A stretch of 64,000 nt of DNA from Pseudobacteroides cellulosolvens ATCC 35603 = DSM 2933 (lineage in GTDB: Bacteria; Bacillota; Clostridia; Acetivibrionales; DSM-2933): assembly GCF_001262605.1 (NCBI RefSeq), contig NZ_LGTC01000001.1:2771501-2835500 (forward strand). The letters run 5' to 3'. The translations under genes and the position numbers were made by a program. The notes below the pieces were generated by a model. It was not told the origin of the DNA, searched no databases, and worked only from the letters and a program-made list of their open reading frames with translations. Numbering within the stretch: the stretch's first letter is position 1; the number at the start of each line of letters is the position of its first letter. Shown piece by piece: positions 18,462-25,702 of the stretch.

Positions 18462-19526
18462 CTAATGAATAAGCTGTGCTCCCTTTGATGGTACGCCGCC
18501 CATATTGGTATCTGCTCCGTCAACTGTAAGATTACTACCATTAAACACCAGTGTTTTTCCTATTACTCTTCCCATTATAGTCTGGTTCGACCCGTTCATG
18601 GTAATGCTGCCGTTAGGTGCATAAACAATACCGTTTAAATTTATATTAGAGCCATTAATTGTAATTTTGCCGTTTTTAGAATAAAAACAAATGGAATCCT
18701 TCGTGGAATCATATAAATTGCTGCCGTTAAATGTTATATTACCGGTTACCAAAATACATCCTTCACCTCTAAAATGACTGCCGTTAACCGTCAAATCTCC
18801 ATCAACATATATTGGCTCATTTACATTTACATACGATCCTGAAAACTCTTTGCTGGAATTATAATACTTCCCGCTTTTCTCTGCCTGTACCCTTATAGTT
18901 TCAGAGAAATCGGGCATTTCAACATATGGGCTGTTAGGCATCCTGTTGTTAATTTCTATTTGACTACCATTTACTACTACACTTTTTACTGCTTCACAAG
19001 CACCTGTTATTTTTTGTTTTGAACCGTTAGCTATAAAACCGGCATTAGTGTGGGAGTTCCCATTAACGTACATTTGGGACCCATTAATAATTAGATTTGT
19101 AGTAGTGCTTCCCGAAAACAACACATAATCCAACGCTTGTCCAATATTTCCCGATAAAGCGGCAGCATTGCACTTGGTACTTTTACCTTCCAATCCCAAA
19201 ATCCTGGCAAAAAGATAATTGATTTTTTTTGTGCCTTCTATCGAAACCTCTGTACTGTCTTCCGAAAACGTAACCTTGACATCACTTGGAGTAAACCCGT
19301 TTTTTACTACATAGTCATTAACTACTTCCAAAGCCTTGCTTTGATTGGGCAATTCCTGCACTGCCGCTAAAGCTGCTGAATCTATAGCATTTTGCAGCTT
19401 CTGTCTACCAATTGCTACATTTCCTATGTCAACAACAATTGCACTCATTCCTAAAACTGCAGTAAGTGCAATTGAGAATATAACTATAGAGACACCCTTT
19501 TTGCTCTTTAAAAATTTAATATTCAT
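18462..19526 (-). CDS. TadE/TadG-like envelope protein with Asn-Gly-Ser repeat domain
   Basis: The 354-residue protein starts with a short basic stretch and one hydrophobic helix (about 9-33), followed by the Flp-pilus TadE/G-like signature (DIGNVAIGRQKLQNAIDSAA). Residues ~130-345 carry about ten turns with the motif (V/I/F/M)NGS(N/Q/H), spaced roughly 12-25 residues apart, suggesting a stacked beta-solenoid. No other tad/pilus gene is adjacent. It ends 20 bp from a strong terminator. It is probably exported and anchored by its N-terminal helix. The role of the Asn-Gly-Ser solenoid is unknown. Confidence 0.75.
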   Translation of the reverse strand: MNIKFLKSKKGVSIVIFSIALTAVLGMSAIVVDIGNVAIGRQKLQNAIDSAALAAVQELPNQSKALEVVNDYVVKNGFTPSDVKVTFSEDSTEVSIEGTKKINYLFARILGLEGKSTKCNAAALSGNIGQALDYVLFSGSTTTNLIINGSQMYVNGNSHTNAGFIANGSKQKITGACEAVKSVVVNGSQIEINNRMPNSPYVEMPDFSETIRVQAEKSGKYYNSSKEFSGSYVNVNEPIYVDGDLTVNGSHFRGEGCILVTGNITFNGSNLYDSTKDSICFYSKNGKITINGSNINLNGIVYAPNGSITMNGSNQTIMGRVIGKTLVFNGSNLTVDGADTNMGGVPSKGAQLIH

Positions 19527-19881
19527 ATTTTCTTCACATCCCCATTTTAACCTTACTAAGGCATGAATGAAAAATTATTTCCATAAATTAATGTATTATC
19601 GCTATAATTTAATCTTATCAGATATCTTACATTTCATTAATAATACATTCCTATCATTTGTTATCCATATACAGTACTATTTTTATAGTCCATTATCCCT
19701 ATAGCGAATCGGCAGCTTATAAAAGTTAAATATAATTATCAGCTGTTTAATTGTATATAATTGAATTTAGGTAGAATATAATTAAACTTGACAGAATTTA
19801 TTATTGTGATATAATATTTTTAGATTAAATGTAAGAGATTATTAATACTTTTATATAGTATTCATATTTTGGGAGGTCACG
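19527..19881. other. Divergent intergenic region with a decayed R1 end
   Basis: This 355-bp space between the TadG-like gene and metF contains, at 19558-19582, a sequence matching one end of repeat R1; 20 of these bases recur exactly at 9911. The metF promoter occupies the right part. No gene is seen. Confidence 0.55.
19788..19815 (+). promoter_or_regulatory. Sigma-A type promoter of metF
   Basis: A consensus -35 TTGACA (19788-19793) and -10 TATAAT (19810-19815) are separated by 16 bp, about 67 bp upstream of the metF start. Both hexamers match the consensus exactly. Confidence 0.78.
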
Positions 19882-20748
19882 ATGAAAATAATTGATTTAT
19901 TCAATAGTAAAAAGCCGGTTGTTTCCTTTGAAATATTTCCACCAAAACTTGATACCCCTCTAGATACTATTTTTGACACTTTAGAAAAGTTCAAGGCACT
20001 TGGCCCTGATTATATAAGTGTTACATATGGAGCCGGCGGTAGTCAGAAAGATAGAACCATAGAAATTTCCTCAAACATAAAGAATTCATATAATATAGAA
20101 AGTATGGCACACCTCACCTGTGTCGGACATTCAATTGAAGAAATTGATTATATAGTGGATTCATTGATAAAAAACAATGTAAAAAACATTTTAGCCCTTA
20201 GAGGCGATCCACCCGCTGATCAACCAGACTTCAATTTTGATAACAACGGTTTCAAATATGCATCGGAGCTTATATCACATATACGCAAAAGGAATAATGA
20301 CCTTTGTATAGCTGCAGCGGCTTATCTTGAAGGTCATCCTGAGTGCCTTAAAATCAAGGATGATATGATCAACCTTAAGCATAAAACTGATGCCGGAGTG
20401 GATTTCCTTGTTACACAGCTTTTCTTCGATAACAAGTTGTTCTATGAGTTCCAGGAAAGAGCAGCAATTGTCGGCATAAAGTGCCCTGTAACAGCAGGAA
20501 TAATGCCGATATTCAGCTCAAAAATAAAAGCCATGACTGCTAAGAGCGGTTGTTCAATACCTGCCAAGCTGGTACTTATGCTGGATAAATATCAGGATAA
20601 CCCTGATGATTTATTAAAAGCAGGAATAGAATATGCCAGCATACAGATACGAGACCTAGTTGATAATAGTGTAGATGGAATTCACCTGTACACAATGAAC
20701 AGGCCCAAATCGAGTGCAGAGATAATAAAAAATTGCGGATTGCTATAA
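19882..20748 (+). CDS. metF: 5,10-methylenetetrahydrofolate reductase
   Basis: The 288-residue flavoprotein reduces methylenetetrahydrofolate to 5-methyltetrahydrofolate for methionine synthesis or one-carbon metabolism. Family features include the N-terminal SFEIFPPK with the active-site Glu, SVTYGAGGS, the HLTCVGH strand and ALRGDPP. Length is normal for the bacterial single-domain enzyme. The start is preceded by GGGAGGTC. It is alone, with its own consensus promoter and a hairpin element downstream. Clostridia often pair MetF with MetV; none is visible here. Confidence 0.95.
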   Translation: MKIIDLFNSKKPVVSFEIFPPKLDTPLDTIFDTLEKFKALGPDYISVTYGAGGSQKDRTIEISSNIKNSYNIESMAHLTCVGHSIEEIDYIVDSLIKNNVKNILALRGDPPADQPDFNFDNNGFKYASELISHIRKRNNDLCIAAAAYLEGHPECLKIKDDMINLKHKTDAGVDFLVTQLFFDNKLFYEFQERAAIVGIKCPVTAGIMPIFSSKIKAMTAKSGCSIPAKLVLMLDKYQDNPDDLLKAGIEYASIQIRDLVDNSVDGIHLYTMNRPKSSAEIIKNCGLL

Positions 20749-20763
20749 TAACAAATTTGTGGC

Positions 20764-20879
20764 GTGGAATACACCGTAATTTTCCAGATATTCAAAAATA
20801 GCTTAGGTATTAACAAATAATTAACTGGTCAACAGGGCATTTCAAAAAACACTTGAATAATGTATTTTTTGAAATGCCC
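20764..20879 (-). repeat. R2 dispersed hairpin repeat, copy A
   Basis: On the minus strand this copy has the hairpin GGGCATTTCAAAAA...TTTTTGAAATGCCC (20835-20879, short loop), then the conserved flank with GACCAGTTAATTATTTG and TTAATACC (to about 20803), then a stretch (20764-20793) resembling the repeat at 53690-53775. It lacks about 22 nt of loop found in copies at 32431 and 59211. It sits between convergent metF and spoIVFB and probably terminates both. Confidence 0.75.
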
Positions 20880-20921
20880 TTATCTATTTGGATAGGTCAT
20901 TTTATTCCCTATGTAAACACC

Positions 20922-21899
20922 TTATTCATCAGTCATTATAAACTCCTCAAACGTCATATCTCCGCTGTGTTTTACTACACCATCCATAATATCCTGCTCT
21001 GTAAAAACCTTCAGAAGCTTTAGATCTTCATCAAGAACATGAATAATATGAAACCTGTCAAAATCCAAGTTCCTTATAATATCCCCCATACGCATTGTTT
21101 TAACAACAACCAGATCCCTGGCCGGATATATACCTTTTTTTAATAATCTAGATCTTCTATATATAACATCTTTCATATTCATAATTGCTACCTCCCTTTT
21201 AAAACTCTTAAGCTCACCAAGAATAAAAATTCCAATGAGTACCAGGCAAAAGTTTGCCATATTATATGAAACAAGTACACAACCAACTATTATAAAAAAC
21301 ACTGATAAAACATAAGATACATAGCATATGTACTTATGTGCTTTATAGCTGCCTAACCTCGCACAAGCCAATTCAAATATAATCCTTCCTCCATCTAAAG
21401 GCATGACCGGCAGGAGGTTGAATACTGCGAGACAAATATTGAGGTAAGCGATTAATGTAAATATAGATTTATGATATGGAAAAGTGCTAGCAATTATAAC
21501 AGAAATTAAGAATAAAAGTATATTCGTTAAAGGACCGCATAGGTAAATGATCAGTCTTTCAGTAATTATATTTTTCCCTTCAATTTCAGCCTTAAATCCA
21601 AAGGGGGATATTTTAATGAAGTTGACTGAGTTTCCAAAAAATGCTGCTGTAAAAGTATGGCCTAACTCATGCAGTAGCATGGAAAGATAGGCCATACAGT
21701 ACTCTTTTGCATAACCACAGATAACCATAATGGTTATTGTAATAAGAAACAAAATCACAAAGTGATTTTGCAACCTTGATTGTTGTTGAGAGAAATTGTG
21801 ATACAGAACACACCATAATTTGCCAGGCATTAAAAAATCCATTTCTATCTTTTTTACCAAAGCTTTCATTTTATTAAGCAAAATCATATTATTTTCCAA
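20922..21899 (-). CDS. spoIVFB: Intramembrane zinc metalloprotease SpoIVFB (site-2 protease, M50)
   Basis: The 325-residue membrane protease is predicted to process pro-sigma-K during sporulation. The zinc site HELGH (His77, Glu78, His81) and the second motif NLLPVMPLDGG are intact, and a CBS-like regulatory domain (about 250-325) follows the membrane core, as in SpoIVFB. The start overlaps the spoIVFA stop by 11 bp, indicating translational coupling. The N-terminus before the zinc helix is long, and residues ~22-50 are encoded by DNA resembling an intergenic repeat (21748-21833). The downstream R2 hairpin probably terminates the transcript. Confidence 0.9.
   Translation of the reverse strand: MENNMILLNKMKALVKKIEMDFLMPGKLWCVLYHNFSQQQSRLQNHFVILFLITITIMVICGYAKEYCMAYLSMLLHELGHTFTAAFFGNSVNFIKISPFGFKAEIEGKNIITERLIIYLCGPLTNILLFLISVIIASTFPYHKSIFTLIAYLNICLAVFNLLPVMPLDGGRIIFELACARLGSYKAHKYICYVSYVLSVFFIIVGCVLVSYNMANFCLVLIGIFILGELKSFKREVAIMNMKDVIYRRSRLLKKGIYPARDLVVVKTMRMGDIIRNLDFDRFHIIHVLDEDLKLLKVFTEQDIMDGVVKHSGDMTFEEFIMTDE
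21748..21833 (-). repeat. Intergenic-type repeat lying in frame inside spoIVFB
   Basis: This 86-bp segment aligns along its length with the intergenic copy at about 53691-53775, including a small hairpin (AAAATCA...TGATTTT) whose flanking bases differ in both copies while pairing is kept. It encodes about residues 22-50 of SpoIVFB without interrupting the frame. Confidence 0.62.
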
Positions 21900-22848
21900 T
21901 TTTTACATAATACAATGGATTTACCGCTTTATTGTCTTTCCAAATTTCAAAATGCAAATGCGGACCAGTAGAAGAACCGGTACTTCCTACCTTCGCTATG
22001 ACATCTCCCTGTTTAACCATCTTTCCTTTTTTAGCAATTGTTACAGAACAATGTGCATAAAGAGTGATATATCCATTCTGATGATCAATCTTTACCAAAT
22101 TTCCGAATGTAGAGCATGGGCCCGCTTCAATAACCTTCCCTGCCATTGCCGCTTTTATCGCTACACCGTAATTTGCCTTAATATCCACACCCTTATGCAT
22201 TTCAACCGAACCTTTTATAGGATGTATTCTCTCGCCAAATTTAGAACCTAATGGAGCAATCAAAGGTGCAATAAACTTTAAATTTGTTTTATTAGTTATA
22301 TCGCTCTTTTTTGTATCATTTATATTATTTTCATTAGCCTTTGGCTGACTTTTTTCAAGCTTTTCATCTGGATTATTTTCGTTGGCATCGAGCTTTTTGT
22401 CCTCAGTATCATGCTCATCCTCCTCAATTATCCCTCCATAATCAATTTTGGAAAAATCCTCATTATCCAATTGATATACCTGTGCACTAGCAGGAATAGC
22501 ACTGTCTTCAGTACCGCTTATATCAATTGGCTTTTCCTCTTCATCTTTATTATTATCCTTGTTGAGATTGTTTTTCTTAAGCATATCAGTGAGTGAGTAT
22601 ATTTTGCCAAATATATCATTTATCTCAACGTTATACTCCATAACATAACTAACCTTATCAGTCAAAAAATCAGTCATGGGTGAATCAAAATTCATGACAG
22701 CACTCACAAGTAAAAAAAACACAAGCGATATAATTAACTGTTTGACAATGACAAAAGCTAACCTGTTATTATTTTCACCACTTTTTTTCTTTTTTCTGTT
22801 ATATGTATTTCTACGCTGATATGGCCCTCTTGCCGTAGTATTATCCAT
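21889..22848 (-). CDS. spoIVFA: SpoIVFA-like membrane-anchored M23 (LytM) protein
   Basis: The 319-residue protein has a basic N-terminus, one membrane segment (about 29-50), a charged linker rich in Asp/Glu/Lys, and a C-terminal LytM/M23 domain (about 195-319). Metal-ligand motifs are present (HKGVDI and HLHFE), so peptidase activity is possible, although in sporulation SpoIVFA serves to hold and inhibit SpoIVFB. The ATG at 22848 is chosen because AAGGATGAG lies just before it; longer in-frame starts up to 22914 lack a good site. It overlaps spoIVFB by 11 bp, the standard spoIVF arrangement. Confidence 0.85.
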   Translation of the reverse strand: MDNTTARGPYQRRNTYNRKKKKSGENNNRLAFVIVKQLIISLVFFLLVSAVMNFDSPMTDFLTDKVSYVMEYNVEINDIFGKIYSLTDMLKKNNLNKDNNKDEEEKPIDISGTEDSAIPASAQVYQLDNEDFSKIDYGGIIEEDEHDTEDKKLDANENNPDEKLEKSQPKANENNINDTKKSDITNKTNLKFIAPLIAPLGSKFGERIHPIKGSVEMHKGVDIKANYGVAIKAAMAGKVIEAGPCSTFGNLVKIDHQNGYITLYAHCSVTIAKKGKMVKQGDVIAKVGSTGSSTGPHLHFEIWKDNKAVNPLYYVKIGK

Positions 22849-23009
22849 TATTCTCATCCTTAGGGTATTGTATTTTATTATTGCAAGCTTGGTATTAAGG
22901 CATTTATACATCAAAAGTGTTATTAATCTTATATTTTAATTATATTAATTCGCAAAAAAATATATGCCACAATTTCCTAGACATCAACCTTGAATGTTGT
23001 TGAAATAAA

Positions 23010-23060
23010 AAATAACCGACTGTAATGACCAAATCTTTTGGCCATTACAGTCGGTTATTT
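23010..23060 (-). terminator. Strong terminator after mgsA
   Basis: A 22-bp stem (arms 23010-23031 and 23039-23060, one G-U type mismatch) is followed on the minus strand by a run of Ts. It lies 60 bp past the mgsA stop and separates the min/mgsA block from spoIVFAB. Confidence 0.9.
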
Positions 23061-23119
23061 AAAGTTTTGATATCGAACTGTAAAGTTATATATCAGTTCG
23101 ATATCTATAAGACGCTGTT

Positions 23120-23521
23120 CTAATAACTTGGATTAATCAATTCCCTCCAGGCTAAATCCCCTCTGTCAAGACTCTTAATCAACATCTCAGCGGTAGCAAC
23201 GTTTGTAGCAAATGGTATATTGTTAGTATCACAATGCTGTAAAAGTAATGTAATATCAGGTTCGTGAGATTTAGGAGACACCGGATCCCTCAGAAAAATC
23301 ACCAAATCAATCTCATTATAAGCTACTCTTGCGGCTATTTGCTGCTCACCTAAAAGCCCAGGGGCACACATATTAATATTTAACCCTGTCTGTTCCATGA
23401 TTACTGACCCTGTAGTACCAGTAGCAATCAGACTATGAGATTGCAGAATAGCTTTGTACGCTATACAGAAAGCTGCCATAAGCTCTTTCTTTGTATCATG
23501 GGCTATTAATGCTATATTCAT
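23120..23521 (-). CDS. mgsA: Methylglyoxal synthase
   Basis: The 133-residue cytoplasmic enzyme converts dihydroxyacetone phosphate to methylglyoxal and phosphate, a bypass used when phosphate is limiting. Family landmarks are ALIAHDTKK at the N-terminus, the phosphate-binding ATGTTG loop, the GLLGEQQIAA segment and LRDPVSPKSHEPDI with conserved Asp and His residues. Length is typical. It follows minE by 79 bp on the same strand, a neighbourhood I associate with clostridia, and is followed by a strong terminator. Confidence 0.95.
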   Translation of the reverse strand: MNIALIAHDTKKELMAAFCIAYKAILQSHSLIATGTTGSVIMEQTGLNINMCAPGLLGEQQIAARVAYNEIDLVIFLRDPVSPKSHEPDITLLLQHCDTNNIPFATNVATAEMLIKSLDRGDLAWRELINPSY

Positions 23522-23600
23522 TGAACTGTACCATCCATAAAATTTTGCGTTGAATTTTGTAATATAAAGAAATAACTTACTCTTAGTGACTAATACTTAA

Positions 23601-23885
23601 TTATTTTCCACTATTTTTTACATTCCTAATTGGAATATTGGCAACCAATGCAGGAACAACACTATCTCCGTCTTCGCCTTTTGTCCTGGTAATCTGCAAA
23701 TCTAAAGCACCTTCGTCAATCTCCATATAATTTTGAATTACTTTAATTATTTCACCTTTTACCATTTCAAGAAACTGAGGAGAAACATTCGCCCTGTCAT
23801 GAATCAAAACGAGTTTTAATCTCTCTTTTGCAACATCTTTTGATGTCTTCGATCTACCAAACAACTTTGACAAATCCAATAACAT
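23601..23885 (-). CDS. minE: Cell division topological specificity factor MinE
   Basis: The 94-residue protein has an N-terminal amphipathic and MinD-contact region (LLDLSKLFGR, then AKERLKLVLIHDRANVSP) and a C-terminal topological-specificity domain. It stimulates MinD ATPase and drives Min oscillation. The ATG is preceded by GGAGGG, 15 bp after the minD stop. Its presence shows this organism uses MinE as well as MinCD. Confidence 0.95.
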   Translation of the reverse strand: MLLDLSKLFGRSKTSKDVAKERLKLVLIHDRANVSPQFLEMVKGEIIKVIQNYMEIDEGALDLQITRTKGEDGDSVVPALVANIPIRNVKNSGK

Positions 23886-23900
23886 ATGTTTCCCTCCTTA

Positions 23901-24701
23901 TTAATTAGCTTTCAAGCCCAATAGTTTTTTAAGCCTTACAACAAAACCTTCATCTGTATCCAAACTAAGCAAAGGAATTTCTTCCCCCAAAATCCTTCTT
24001 GTAACATTCCTATAAGCTTCACCTGCTAATGATTTACTGTCATTTACTGCAGGTTCCCCTCTATTGGTAGAAACAACTATCTTCTCATCATCAGGAACAA
24101 CCCCGATTATATCAATGGCAAGTATGTCAACTATATCGTCAATAGACATCATGTCTCCACGCTTTACCATATCAACTCTTACCCTGTTTATAAGCAGCTT
24201 TGGGTTTCTAAGCTCATTTGCTTCCAAAAGGCCTATTATCCTATCTGCATCCCTTACCGCGGATACTTCCGGAGTAGTTACAACAATCGCTCTGTTTGCT
24301 CCGGCAATTGCATTTTTAAATCCCTGCTCTATACCTGCAGGGCAGTCTACTATAATAAAATCGAATTCGGCTCTAAGCTCATCACAGAGTTTAATCATTT
24401 GCTCAGGATTTACAGCTGACTTGTCCCTAGTCTGTGCAGCAGGCAGAAGAAAAAGCCCATCATAGCGCTTGTCCTTGATTAATGCCTGCTTTACCCTGCA
24501 TGTACCTTCTACAACATCCACCAGGTCATAAACAATTCTATTTTCCAATCCCATTACAACATCAAGATTCCTAAGTCCTATATCAGTATCAACCAAAACT
24601 ACCTTTTTACCATTAAGTGCCAACCCAGTTCCAATATTGGCAGTAGTAGTTGTTTTACCAACCCCACCTTTACCGGAAGTAACTACAATAACCTCGCCCA
24701 T
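23901..24701 (-). CDS. minD: Septum-site determining ATPase MinD
   Basis: This 266-residue ParA/MinD-family ATPase has the deviant Walker A motif SGKGGVGKTTTT, a Walker B segment FIIVDCPAG and a C-terminal amphipathic membrane-targeting helix (VVRLKKLLGL). It recruits MinC to the membrane to block polar Z-ring formation and is displaced by MinE. The start has a GGGGGA site. It is followed closely by minE and preceded by minC after a 225-bp AT-rich gap that may carry an internal promoter. Confidence 0.97.
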   Translation of the reverse strand: MGEVIVVTSGKGGVGKTTTTANIGTGLALNGKKVVLVDTDIGLRNLDVVMGLENRIVYDLVDVVEGTCRVKQALIKDKRYDGLFLLPAAQTRDKSAVNPEQMIKLCDELRAEFDFIIVDCPAGIEQGFKNAIAGANRAIVVTTPEVSAVRDADRIIGLLEANELRNPKLLINRVRVDMVKRGDMMSIDDIVDILAIDIIGVVPDDEKIVVSTNRGEPAVNDSKSLAGEAYRNVTRRILGEEIPLLSLDTDEGFVVRLKKLLGLKAN

Positions 24702-24926
24702 TTATTTATCCCCCTAAAATAATATCCTTGAAAGTCGCTATTTAACGTAAATATAAAGCACTTTATATAACCCTCTTTAAGGAAATTATCTCTTTAAACG
24801 CAACCTTAAATTATTAGATTATATTGAAATTATGATAAATCACAAATTAATTAAAATGATATGAACACAAAACACCCATATTAAAAATATATATTTCTTT
24901 TCATGTTTTGTCAATCAGGTATTGCC

Positions 24927-25610
24927 TTATTTGTGTTGTGGTAGATATCTTTCAATATATACTGTGTTATCCTTGATATAGGCAATCTCAGGAACAAATG
25001 TGACAACAGCTTCCTTTTCATCCGGCGGCCTCGTAATAACATCGGCAATCCTTAGCTGAGTAGGCTGTAAATTAAGTGCTGCTACCACAGCGTCCTTATT
25101 ACCGTCGGCACCTGCATGAACTATTCCACGAAGAGATCCCATCACAATTACATTTCCTGCCGCTACTACCTCAGCACCCGGGTTTACATCCCCCAGTACA
25201 ATTATATTTCCATCAAAGCTTAATAATTGACCTGACCTGAGGGTGCCTTTATGAAACCTGCATACTCCTTCATCAATACCTTTAAAGAATAAAATCTTTT
25301 TTATTTCAACCTTATTTAAAGGCTTAGGTTTGGATTCCTTAGCCTGTATCTGCTGCTCTGTTTCACGACTGAAGCTCTTTATCTTTGCACCGCTTTTGGA
25401 TATTAAAAGCTCTAAAAGTTTGGCCTCTTCTTCCTTAGATAGGCTTCTACCTCTATATCTTACGTCAAGGATAGCTCCCTTAAAGAATTTCCCGGCTGAA
25501 GCTATTTTTTTCTCCATATGGGTATATATATTTCCAAAAACCTCATCTTCTTTAAGTATTACAGTAAGTCCATTTACAGTACCCTTAAATAATACACTAC
25601 TTTCCTCCAT
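24927..25610 (-). CDS. minC: Septum-site determining protein MinC
   Basis: The 227-residue protein has an N-terminal FtsZ-inhibiting domain, a basic/charged linker and a C-terminal beta-helix domain (about 105-227) with the family pattern GTLRSGQLLSFDGNI, VLGDVNPGAEVVA and GSLRGIVHAG. It inhibits FtsZ polymerisation and is recruited by MinD. The ATG at 25610 is chosen because GGGGGT lies 8-12 bp upstream; an in-frame GTG at 25625 has no site. It lies between PBP2 and minD in a cell-shape block. Confidence 0.93.
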   Translation of the reverse strand: MEESSVLFKGTVNGLTVILKEDEVFGNIYTHMEKKIASAGKFFKGAILDVRYRGRSLSKEEEAKLLELLISKSGAKIKSFSRETEQQIQAKESKPKPLNKVEIKKILFFKGIDEGVCRFHKGTLRSGQLLSFDGNIIVLGDVNPGAEVVAAGNVIVMGSLRGIVHAGADGNKDAVVAALNLQPTQLRIADVITRPPDEKEAVVTFVPEIAYIKDNTVYIERYLPQHK

Positions 25611-25702
25611 CCATGATACCCCCACAGTTTTATATATTGAAATAAGGAATGACTAAAATATTACTTCAACTAAGCTATTATATCAAAATGATTTATATTT
25701 TT

